From positions 10,303 to 17,347 of the forward strand of contig DMPB01000194.1 in NCBI GenBank assembly GCA_003456175.1: a DNA stretch of 7,045 nucleotides, in the 5' to 3' direction. Shown piece after piece: positions 1 to 5,579 of the stretch. The position numbers and the translations under genes are program-made. Source of the DNA: Chitinophagaceae bacterium. GTDB lineage: Bacteria; Bacteroidota; Bacteroidia; Chitinophagales; Chitinophagaceae. Positions within the stretch are counted from its first letter, which is position 1. Every line of letters starts with the position of its first letter. A model generated the notes under the pieces. That model was given only the letters and a program-made list of their open reading frames with translations, was not told the DNA's origin and did no database searches.

Positions 1-2
1 CC

Positions 3-1379
3 GCTAAAGTGCCACTTCAGTACGAAGTAGTTGAAATGGGACGCTGGGTATTTGATAAAGGTTTCAGTAACGGTATGACGCCTGAAGCCCAACAAACCAT
101 TGAAAGCTTGGGCATTTTGTTTAAAGGTCCGATGGAAACGCCCAAGGGAAAGGGTGTAAAGAGTGTGAATGTTACTGCTCGTAAAACGTGGAATACCTAT
201 GCTAATAAACGCAGTTTTCAAACCCTACACGGCGTAAATACGGTTTTTAGCCAAGCTAATATTCCGATTGATCTTACGATTATACGTGAGAACATTGAAG
301 ATACTTATGGTGGTATTGAGCATATGCTTACACATGATGTAGCCCTATGCCGCCGCTTTATCACACGTCCGGGTAGCCGTCAGGTATTGCGTTATGCGTT
401 TGAAGTTGCCAAACAAAAAGGTGCTAGACGCATCACTTGTGGTCACAAGGCGAATATCATGAAAATTACAGATGGCCTTTTCTTAGAAGAATTCTACAAC
501 ATTGCTAAAGAATACCCTGAATTAAAGGCCGATGATGTTATTGTGGACGATCTATGTATGAAGTTGGTTACAAGACCCGATTTGTTTGATGTAGTAGTAT
601 TAACCAACCTACAAGGTGATATTGTAAGTGATCTTTGTGCTGGTTTAGTAGGTGGCTTAGGTTTTGCACCTAGCGCTAACATTGGTGATGATATTAGCAT
701 TTTTGAAGCTGTACACGGTACCGCTCCAGATATTGCAGGCAAAAACATTGCTAACCCTACTGCTTTGTTATTAAGTGGTATTGGCATGTTACGCCACTTA
801 GGTTTGTTAGAACAAGCCGTAACTATTGAAAATGCGTTGCTATATACCTTAGAAAGTGGCATACACACTGGCGATTTTGGCGACAAATCAACACCAAGTG
901 TAAATACAACTGAATTTGCCAATGCTATTATCAGCAACTTTGGTAAGCTTCCAGCTAATAATCCAAGACCAACACAAACAAACGCACCAGTAACTATTAC
1001 AATGCGTAAGCTCGATGGTAATCCTATGCTTGAAACAGCCGCCGAGGCAGCTTTGAGTATCAGAGGTGCCGATTTGTTTATTGCCAGCAACGAACAACCA
1101 AACATAGTTGCCGAAAAATTACAACAGCATTTAGGTGGTATTTTTAAGCTAGTAACAATTAGTAACCGTGGTACGCAAGTATGGCCTAAGGGTAGTATTT
1201 ATACCAACCTAATTAACCAATACCGCGTACGTTTTGAAACTGCCGATGCCAGCAATACTACACAGCAAGAAATCATCAACCTAATGCAACGTGTAAGCGC
1301 CGATTTCATTATTTGCAGTAGCGAATTATTGAATTACATGGGCGATAAAGCATTGTATAGTTTAGCGCAAGGGCAATAG
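3..1379 (+). CDS. icd: Isocitrate dehydrogenase, Thermus-type with C-terminal extension (5' end cut by window edge)
   Basis: Oxidatively decarboxylates isocitrate to 2-oxoglutarate in the TCA cycle (cytoplasm). The frame is open to the left edge, so the GTG at 9 is internal; roughly the first 25-30 residues, which would carry the N-terminal GDGIG motif, are missing. Numbering from that GTG, isocitrate contacts of the E. coli enzyme are all present: S52, N54, R58, R68, R93 and Y100 (in RENIEDTYGGIEH), and K147 (GHKANIMK). Metal ligands map to D181, D204 and D208 (NLQGDIVSD). The nucleotide loop HGTAPDIAG begins at 236. Residues ~330-456 form the extra C-terminal domain seen in the Thermus and Rickettsia enzymes (motif ISNRGTQVWP at 384-393). 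Bacteroidota relatives are usually annotated as NADP-dependent, but D241, I242 and A248 replace the K/Y/V set of NADP enzymes, so NAD use is possible. The retained isocitrate residues argue against 3-isopropylmalate dehydrogenase. Confidence 0.95.
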   Translation, partial: AKVPLQYEVVEMGRWVFDKGFSNGMTPEAQQTIESLGILFKGPMETPKGKGVKSVNVTARKTWNTYANKRSFQTLHGVNTVFSQANIPIDLTIIRENIEDTYGGIEHMLTHDVALCRRFITRPGSRQVLRYAFEVAKQKGARRITCGHKANIMKITDGLFLEEFYNIAKEYPELKADDVIVDDLCMKLVTRPDLFDVVVLTNLQGDIVSDLCAGLVGGLGFAPSANIGDDISIFEAVHGTAPDIAGKNIANPTALLLSGIGMLRHLGLLEQAVTIENALLYTLESGIHTGDFGDKSTPSVNTTEFANAIISNFGKLPANNPRPTQTNAPVTITMRKLDGNPMLETAAEAALSIRGADLFIASNEQPNIVAEKLQQHLGGIFKLVTISNRGTQVWPKGSIYTNLINQYRVRFETADASNTTQQEIINLMQRVSADFIICSSELLNYMGDKALYSLAQGQ

Positions 1380-1406
1380 GCTAATAACATTCAAATACAA
1401 AAAAGA

Positions 1407-1430
1407 AGGCCGTTGCAATAGCAACGGCCT
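1407..1430. terminator. Bidirectional hairpin terminator between convergent genes
   Basis: A perfect 10-bp GC-rich stem, AGGCCGTTGC and its complement, encloses the loop AATA. It sits 28 bases after the dehydrogenase stop and 32 bases before the stop of the convergent gene. On the minus strand the stem is followed by TCTTTTTTG, a good U-tract. On the plus strand it is followed only by CTTCATTTAT, so it should be stronger for the PepSY-like gene. Confidence 0.85.
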
Positions 1431-1461
1431 CTTCATTTATGAGAAAACTGAAGCGTTCGAA

Positions 1462-1899
1462 CTAGTATTTTGTAAATACACTAACACTACCTTCTGTATC
1501 TACTTTCAACACCTTCTTAATACCATCTTTTATGGCAGTGATATAGAAATGCGTACCCTCTTGAGCATGTTCAAAATAAATCACTTCTGCAAAATCATAT
1601 CCTTTGTAGCGTTCTTTCAAGCTAACCAACGCTCTTGTTGGTAAAGATTCAAACTGTACTAAACGGCTTGTACCAATAAGCTCACCATCGGTAGAATAAT
1701 AAATTTCCATAGGAATACCATCGTACATAAAACGAGCACGGGTGAACTGCTCTTTCACTTCCCACTTAACATTTTCTGCAGCTTTAAACTCGGCTGTAAA
1801 ATGTTTGATGGCCCTGTAACTTACTTTGTTAACATCGGCAGCAAATGCACTTACAGTAAGTGCCACGGTAGCCATTAAGGCAACAAATAACTTTTTCAT
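1462..1899 (-). CDS. Secreted PepSY-like small protein
   Basis: A 145-residue exported protein of the kind Bacteroidota genomes carry in many copies, annotated as PepSY-like or beta-lactamase-inhibitor-like. Its function is unknown. The signal peptide is clear: MKK, a hydrophobic core at residues 4-18, and AFA-A cleavage near residue 20. The mature part of ~125 residues reads as two similar alpha/beta halves. The first has the pattern F-x(3)-F-x-A-x(2)-NVKWE (34-47) followed by beta strands RARFMYDGIPMEIYY and a DGELIG turn. The second has LKERYKGYDFAEVIYF, then strands around HFYITAIKDG and LKVDTEGSV. There are no cysteines, no metal motif and no membrane segment after the signal, so a soluble periplasmic protein is inferred. 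It is transcribed alone from its own promoter in the divergent region and ends at the shared terminator. The ATG at 1899 gives an intact signal peptide, which fixes the start. Confidence 0.85.
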   Translation of the reverse strand: MKKLFVALMATVALTVSAFAADVNKVSYRAIKHFTAEFKAAENVKWEVKEQFTRARFMYDGIPMEIYYSTDGELIGTSRLVQFESLPTRALVSLKERYKGYDFAEVIYFEHAQEGTHFYITAIKDGIKKVLKVDTEGSVSVFTKY

Positions 1900-1960
1900 A
1901 CAATTTCGTTTTTTAGGTTTTTAAGGTTGATATGAGCGGGGTTAACGCCCATTGACCACA

Positions 1961-1991
1961 CAAACATATTTCGTAATACAACTGCCCAAAA
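1961..1991 (-). promoter_or_regulatory. Bacteroidota-type promoter for the PepSY-like gene
   Basis: Read on the minus strand, 1968-1961 is TATGTTTG, an exact match to the TAnnTTTG -7 box of Bacteroidota. TTTTG at 1991-1987 is a suitable -33 element, with 18 bases between the boxes (19-21 is usual). Transcription would start near 1954, giving a ~55-base leader. The leader contains the near-palindrome GGGGTTAACGCCC at 1938-1950. The -33 half lies within the left end of repeat copy A, so arrival of that repeat may have shaped this promoter. Confidence 0.55.
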
Positions 1992-2166
1992 GCGTATTGT
2001 GACTAAAATGCCCGTTAACAATTGTTTATCATGACGAACGGTAGCTTAGTGTATTAGTAAGCTATGCAACTATATACCTCAAACACACGTAGCACATGGC
2101 TTTGCACCTTTTCGTTAATAGCATGTGAAAGCTCGTTATCATGGGGTTAAAGTGTGGTAATGGTTC
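1985..2166 (+). repeat. Diverged ~180-bp direct repeat, copy A
   Basis: This 182-base segment aligns almost without gaps to 3212-3391 in the same orientation. The best block is 1998-2023 against 3224-3249, with 25 of 26 bases identical (starts TGTGACTAAAATG, contains GTTAACAATT). A second block, 2110-2154 against 3335-3379, has 36 of 45 identical. The middle is weaker but collinear, and many differences are transitions. Similarity stops near GGTTC at 2166. TTATCATG occurs twice inside (2026 and 2136), suggesting two half-units. It fills most of the gap between the divergent genes. Reading frames are not shared between the copies, so it is unlikely to be coding. Confidence 0.75.
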
Positions 2167-2194
2167 ACTTCAATATGCCTTGCGGTAAATAGCG

Positions 2195-2225
2195 TTGCAA
2201 AAACAAAAAATTATTTAGAATTTTG
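2195..2225 (+). promoter_or_regulatory. Possible promoter of the sdpRI operon
   Basis: TTG at 2195-2197 and GAATTTTG at 2218-2225 are 20 bases apart, the spacing expected for Bacteroidota -33 and -7 boxes. The -7 box matches TAnnTTTG at all but its first base. Transcription would start near 2232, just before the TTG start at 2241. The -7 box lies inside the 22-bp palindrome, so a bound repressor would block it. An exact TAATTTTG at 2236-2243 is less likely because transcripts from it would begin after the start codon. Confidence 0.35.
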
Positions 2226-2233
2226 TCTAAATA
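2212..2233. promoter_or_regulatory. 22-bp palindromic operator, probable SdpR binding site
   Basis: Perfect 8-base arms, TATTTAGA (2212-2219) and TCTAAATA (2226-2233), flank the six-base spacer ATTTTG. The site overlaps the candidate -7 box and ends seven bases before the TTG start. ArsR-type dimers bind palindromes like this, and SdpR family members are autorepressors, so feedback control of the operon is the natural reading. AATTTTG occurs again at 2237-2243, one helical turn and a half downstream, and could be an extra half-site. Confidence 0.6.
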
Positions 2234-2240
2234 TCTAATT

Positions 2241-2498
2241 TTGAACAAGGTCTTCAAAGCATTAAACGATCCTACAAGGAGAGAAATATTAGAGCTGCTC
2301 CAAAAGAGCGACTTAACGGCTGGAGCTATCGCAGCACAATTCAACATGTCGTTCCCTAGCATCTCACATCACTTAGATATTTTAAAACAGGCAGCACTCG
2401 TAACAGCTCAAAAGCAAGGTCAGCAAGTGCTATACAGTATTAACACAACCGTGCTCGATGATATTTTTCAATGGATGCTTTCATTAAAAACGAAGTAG
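2241..2498 (+). CDS. sdpR: SdpR-family autorepressor (ArsR-type winged helix), TTG start
   Basis: An 85-residue DNA-binding repressor whose family controls the linked sdpI gene. Nearly the whole length is one winged-helix domain: N-terminal helix KVFKALNDPTRREILELL (3-20), LTAGAIAAQF (25-34), recognition helix around PSISHHLDILKQAALV (39-53), wing KQGQQVLYSIN (58-68), and a C-terminal dimerisation helix VLDDIFQWML (71-80). The cysteine metal site of ArsR/SmtB sensors is absent, so regulation by metal is unlikely. In B. subtilis, SdpI sequesters SdpR at the membrane; the same logic is inferred here. No ATG exists before residue 36, so the start is non-ATG. TTG at 2241 puts the start where family members begin and leaves the 22-bp palindrome upstream. 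TTG at 2223 is an alternative but lies within that palindrome. One base separates its stop from sdpI. Confidence 0.88.
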   Translation: MNKVFKALNDPTRREILELLQKSDLTAGAIAAQFNMSFPSISHHLDILKQAALVTAQKQGQQVLYSINTTVLDDIFQWMLSLKTK

Positions 2499-2499
2499 T

Positions 2500-3153
2500 A
2501 TGCAACTAATCACATCTATAAAACACAGTACTATAACCGTTCTACTACTGTTACCTTTATGCTATTTATGGTATTTGTACCCTACCCTGCCTAATACTAT
2601 ACCTATGCATTACAATTTACAAGGCGAAGTAGATCGTTGGGGGCATAAATCAGAAATGTGGTTTGCAGCTAGTATTTTAAGTGTTGTTGGAATAGGTAGC
2701 TATTTTTTAGTGTACTACGCCGCTAAAATTGATCCTAAAAAAATGATAGGCAATAATCCTGCCCTTACGGGTAAAATGGCTGTACTCTTGGCCACTTTCA
2801 TGACAGCATTAAACTTGTTTATTATTCATAGTACCACACAAACTACATTACATACACCACAGGTTTTGTTTGTTGGCGTAGGATTACTTTTTACTACACT
2901 TGGTAACTTTTTAAGCAGTATCAAACCCAATTATTTTATAGGTGTTCGTACACCATGGACTTTAGAAAACAATGATGTGTGGCGACGTACACATAGATTT
3001 ACCGCAAGGTTATGGTTTGCCGGAGGCTTACTTGCATCGCTTGTAACACTAATACTTCCAACCTCCGTTGCTAACACTGCATTTATAAGCATCATGTTCT
3101 TACTAGTAGTAATACCGATTGCATATAGTTATATAATATTCCCAAAAGCTTAA
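2500..3153 (+). CDS. sdpI: SdpI-like integral membrane immunity/signal protein (DUF1648 + SdpI)
   Basis: A 217-residue inner-membrane protein of the SdpI family. In B. subtilis SdpI protects against the SDP toxin and recruits SdpR to the membrane; homologues elsewhere, including here, have no proven ligand. The N-terminal DUF1648 part carries the diagnostic LPNTIPMHYNLQGEVDRWG stretch (30-48) after the first membrane helix. The SdpI signature follows at about 135-166: GNFLSSIKPNYFIGVRTPWT, then NDVWRRTHR. Likely membrane helices are at 11-27, 54-74, 91-110, 121-136, 171-188 and 193-214, six in all, matching the length of B. subtilis SdpI (207 residues). It begins one base after the repressor stop, so translation is probably coupled, and it shares the palindrome-controlled promoter. 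No sdpA, sdpB or recognisable sdpC is in the window. Confidence 0.93.
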   Translation: MQLITSIKHSTITVLLLLPLCYLWYLYPTLPNTIPMHYNLQGEVDRWGHKSEMWFAASILSVVGIGSYFLVYYAAKIDPKKMIGNNPALTGKMAVLLATFMTALNLFIIHSTTQTTLHTPQVLFVGVGLLFTTLGNFLSSIKPNYFIGVRTPWTLENNDVWRRTHRFTARLWFAGGLLASLVTLILPTSVANTAFISIMFLLVVIPIAYSYIIFPKA

Positions 3154-3156
3154 TCT

Positions 3157-3228
3157 ATGAAAGCAATCATATTTGCCATTGTTAGCATACTTATACAAAC
3201 CAATGTGAGTACCCAAAGCGAACTGTGA
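3157..3228 (+). pseudogene. Truncated secreted-protein gene: 23-codon signal-peptide stub
   Basis: Three bases after the sdpI stop an ATG opens a 23-codon frame. It encodes a textbook signal peptide: MK, hydrophobic AIIFAIVSILI, then QTNVSTQSEL and stop. No mature protein follows. The stop TGA (3226-3228) lies 15 bases inside repeat copy B, which begins at 3212. The position and the export signal suggest the third gene of the sdpRI operon, whose body was replaced when the repeat or the DNA after it arrived. The hydrolase at 5580 also starts with a signal peptide (ending in SDAQTL), so the stub may be the start of a related hydrolase; this is inference. A free-standing 23-residue peptide cannot be excluded. 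Confidence 0.45.
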
Positions 3229-3391
3229 CTAAAATGCTCGTTAACAATTTTTCATCGCAACAAACGTGGGACAGCAAATTATTAAGCCTTTCAACCACAG
3301 AGCTCAAATGCAAGCACAGCACGGCTTGACACTGTTTCGTTAACAGCACATGAAAGCCCTTTATCGTAGGATTAATGTGCTGTAGTGCTTC
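3212..3391 (+). repeat. Diverged ~180-bp direct repeat, copy B
   Basis: Partner of copy A at 1985-2166, same orientation, offset 1227 bases at the left end, so the pair brackets the sdpRI operon and the stub. This copy has clear folding potential. ACAGCAC (3316-3322) pairs with GTGCTGT (3377-3383), extended by AAGC/GCTT outside a three-base bulge. GGCTT (3323-3327) pairs with AAGCC (3354-3358), and CTGTT (3332-3336) with AACAG (3342-3346). No terminal inverted repeats or target-site duplication could be identified, so the mechanism of spread is unknown. Confidence 0.75.
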
Positions 3392-3595
3392 TTAGATTAT
3401 GTAATAACAATGGCCATAATGCGAAAATTAACATTTTGTTAATCAATAATGAATCTTCTGATTTAAATATGTAATATTTTTAAATCGTAAAACATTAATG
3501 TGATTATATTTACAAAAAGCATTAATAATTTCACCTTTATGTTTTTCGCAGACTTCCCGAAAACTGCTTAATAAGTAGGGGCTAACAATTAAAAA
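3392..3595. other. AT-rich gene-free stretch upstream of the lipoprotein gene
   Basis: No gene is visible here. Composition drops to strongly AT-rich directly after repeat copy B and stays so through the next two genes. An inverted repeat, ATTAACA-TTT-TGTTAAT, lies at 3427-3443, and a CATTAATG palindrome at 3493-3500. Weak -7-like words occur (TATATTTA at 3505, TATGTTTT at 3538), each one base off TAnnTTTG and without a convincing -33 box, so the promoter of the lipoprotein gene cannot be placed. The start at 3596 has an A-rich leader typical of the phylum. Confidence 0.5.
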
Positions 3596-4192
3596 ATGAA
3601 AAACAAACTGATTATCACCATTTGCTTTTGTTTAATTTTTACAACCACAACATTCGTTTCCTGTAAACAAGAAAGAGTTACAAAACCACAAAATACAGAA
3701 ACAGGGAAGGGGAAAACGTTTGTTGTAAACAAATCAAATGATTTAATGCTTATTGGAGCAATGAGCTCAAGCGGTCCTACGCTTACATTTAACGTCGAAG
3801 CTTTTAAAGATTCTTTAAAGACTAATGATTTATTCAACACGGTAGAAGTTGTTCAAGTTGATTATGGTATTGAAAACGGACATGAAGAAGCATATTTAAC
3901 GATCATTGGAACCTACAATAACGCTACTGTAGCATTTCAATCAATTCTAGAAATAGAGAATGAGAAGTTCTATATCAATACGAACAAGAGCCAAACAGCA
4001 AATAAAACAAAGCATACCTGTGCAGGTTCACCGTGCTCTAGTTGCTCATTTGTAAGAGGCGGATTTTTAAATTTAAAAATTATAGGATGTAAATGCAGTG
4101 CTGATCCTCAAAATGGTGTGTGTAATCATACAAAAGAAACAGAAATCACTTGGATAGATACAGTTGTTACTGTTCTAATAGGTATATTATAG
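3596..4192 (+). CDS. Cys-rich lipoprotein of unknown family
   Basis: A 198-residue exported protein I cannot assign to a family. Residues 1-22 are a lipoprotein signal (MKNK, hydrophobic core, TFVS) with C23 as the lipidated cysteine. The following KQE resembles Bacteroidota lipoprotein export signals, so surface exposure is possible. Residues ~40-130 look like a mostly beta domain (FVVNKSNDLMLIG, LTFNVEAFKDSL, EAYLTIIGTYNN, AVFQS-like strands). A compact cysteine cluster follows, with spacing C142-x4-C-x2-C-x14-C-x-C-x8-C176, including SPCSSC, GCKC and GVCNHT. It could hold disulfides or a metal. The last ~15 residues (ITWIDTVVTVLIGIL) are hydrophobic up to the stop, too short for a secure membrane helix. 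Base composition is more AT-rich than sdpRI or the hydrolase. A thiol oxidoreductase gene lies 105 bases downstream, suggesting a redox partner. The gene ends in its own terminator-like palindrome. Confidence 0.7.
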   Translation: MKNKLIITICFCLIFTTTTFVSCKQERVTKPQNTETGKGKTFVVNKSNDLMLIGAMSSSGPTLTFNVEAFKDSLKTNDLFNTVEVVQVDYGIENGHEEAYLTIIGTYNNATVAFQSILEIENEKFYINTNKSQTANKTKHTCAGSPCSSCSFVRGGFLNLKIIGCKCSADPQNGVCNHTKETEITWIDTVVTVLIGIL

Positions 4193-4199
4193 ATAATTA

Positions 4200-4240
4200 A
4201 AATATAAACCTATTATTAAATTAATAATAGGTTTATATTT
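4200..4240. terminator. 19-bp perfect palindrome, terminator of the lipoprotein gene
   Basis: Arms at 4200-4218 and 4222-4240 are fully complementary around the three-base loop AAT. The plus strand continues ATTTTAAC, a modest U-tract. It begins seven bases after the lipoprotein stop. The stem is almost all A/T (one CC/GG pair), but its length compensates. It could also stabilise a 3' end. It implies that the oxidoreductase gene either has its own promoter in 4241-4297 or depends on read-through. Confidence 0.7.
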
Positions 4241-4297
4241 ATTTTAACTAGTAGTTGTAAATCCATCTTAAACTTCTCAATTATTAATATAATTATC

Positions 4298-5539
4298 ATG
4301 AAAAATTTACTGCTATTAGTCCTACTAATATTATCCTACACATACAATTCTTCTGCTCAAAATTATTCCAAAAAAGACGCTAAGAAAATAATTTCTAAAA
4401 GTGTTGATGCCATTAAAAAAATCAATTCTATTATATACCGTATAGAAAATTCAAATAAATCGTTCAGCAGTGAAGATACTTCAATCTTAGAAGGAAACTG
4501 TTCGCTTTTAAAAGTAAATAAAGACCCAATAGGCAATTACCATCGGCTACAAGCGAATTGGATTTCAAAGGGCAAGACTTCAACTGTTGTTCAACTATAC
4601 GATGGAAAGAAAATCAGTAGAGGGTCTATAAATAATAATAGCATCGAAAGAAATACTATATACAATGTAGCTACCGATGGCTACAATGCGATAAATGGTA
4701 ACCAACTCAGAGATTTGTTATACAACAATGCTTTTGATGTGGGTTTCATGAAACAACTAACTTCAATTATAGGTAGGTTTTTCATAGAAAATTGTATTAT
4801 GATTGATACAATGTATAAAGACATAGAATGTTTTAAAATTACATACAAAATGAAAAATATGCGTGGTGAAGATGCTATACAAGACTCCTACCACCAATAC
4901 ATTGTTTCAAAAGAAACGTATTTACCTATCGCATATATTTTTTACGGCAACTTTAAAAAAATGCCTTTATATGAATCAACTGTGGTTGATTATATTTCTA
5001 TCAACCAAATAACCGACCCTAATATTTTTACAGTTACAGAAAATAATAACGATAATACAACAGTAGTAATTACTGATAATCATACGCAAAAGCCTGTAAG
5101 CATTCAAAATATTTACAATTCGTTTGACAGTAATACAATGCTTTCGATTGTGGGTAGTAATATCAATTATCTACATGCCTTAAAAGGCAATATCATTGTA
5201 CTTGATTTTTGGTATTTAAGTTGCCCACCATGTTTAAAACTGATGCCTAAAATAAATGAAATACACAACGAGTTTAAAGATAAAAACGTAGTTGTTATAG
5301 GCATCAATGACATTGATGATAGTGCTTCAATAAAAAAATTTCACAGTCTACATCAATATCAATACGCAACAACATATAGATCATCTATACACTTTGCCAA
5401 TATGTTTGGTATAAATTCATTCCCAACTACAATCATTATTGACCATGAGGGTAATGTTGTTAAAACACTTACCGGTAACTATAATAACGTATCTAATGAA
5501 ATTAAGAAGTCAATTCAAAGTCTGCTTAAAAAACAATGA
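4298..5539 (+). CDS. TlpA-like thiol-disulfide oxidoreductase with N-terminal LolA-like domain
   Basis: A 413-residue exported protein predicted to reduce, or exchange, disulfides in the periplasm. A signal peptide covers residues 1-20 (LLLLVLLILSYTYNSSA, then QN). Residues ~25-245 resemble the LolA-like/DUF2092 beta-sheet domains often fused to thioredoxin folds in Bacteroidota; the match is by general pattern (QLYDGKKISRG, DIECFKITYKM, YIVSKETYLPIAYIFYG), so it is tentative. Residues ~275-413 are a TlpA/ResA-type thioredoxin fold: VLDFWYLSCPPC with the redox pair C309 and C312, strand NVVVIGIND, and the cis-proline loop INSFPTTIIID (P376) followed by HEGNVV. All catalytic parts are present, so it should be active. 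It is as AT-rich as the lipoprotein gene upstream, whose cysteine cluster is a plausible substrate. The hydrolase gene follows 40 bases later with no terminator between. Confidence 0.88.
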   Translation: MKNLLLLVLLILSYTYNSSAQNYSKKDAKKIISKSVDAIKKINSIIYRIENSNKSFSSEDTSILEGNCSLLKVNKDPIGNYHRLQANWISKGKTSTVVQLYDGKKISRGSINNNSIERNTIYNVATDGYNAINGNQLRDLLYNNAFDVGFMKQLTSIIGRFFIENCIMIDTMYKDIECFKITYKMKNMRGEDAIQDSYHQYIVSKETYLPIAYIFYGNFKKMPLYESTVVDYISINQITDPNIFTVTENNNDNTTVVITDNHTQKPVSIQNIYNSFDSNTMLSIVGSNINYLHALKGNIIVLDFWYLSCPPCLKLMPKINEIHNEFKDKNVVVIGINDIDDSASIKKFHSLHQYQYATTYRSSIHFANMFGINSFPTTIIIDHEGNVVKTLTGNYNNVSNEIKKSIQSLLKKQ

Positions 5540-5579
5540 CCAACAGCACCAATAAAAAATTGATGGCTTACATTTATGC

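Noticed and set aside
494..1105. Open frames on the minus strand inside the dehydrogenase gene (also 888-1097)
   Set aside because: They lie wholly within a well-conserved coding region, show no recognisable domain, and have no own promoter or spacing.
2165..2362. Minus-strand 65-codon frame over the sdpR start
   Set aside because: It overlaps the operator and the conserved winged-helix gene in antisense, and its protein resembles nothing recognisable.
3234..3329. Short plus-strand frame inside repeat copy B (ATG at 3234)
   Set aside because: The equivalent frame in copy A hits a stop after eight codons, so the reading frame is not conserved between the copies.
3212..3391. Repeat copies as integron attC sites flanking a cassette
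   Set aside because: GTTAAC words and hairpins were suggestive, but the paired RYYYAAC and GTTRRRY core sites are not at the hairpin ends, the copies are long, and no integrase is present.
1985..3391. Composite transposon or insertion-sequence pair
   Set aside because: No transposase fragment, no terminal inverted repeats and no target-site duplication could be found at either copy.
3505..3545. Promoter boxes for the lipoprotein gene (TATATTTA, TATGTTTT)
   Set aside because: Each is one base off TAnnTTTG in very AT-rich DNA, with no TTG-type -33 element at the right distance.
3589..3840. Minus-strand 83-codon frame in the lipoprotein gene
   Set aside because: Antisense shadow of a gene with a clear lipoprotein signal; no features of its own.
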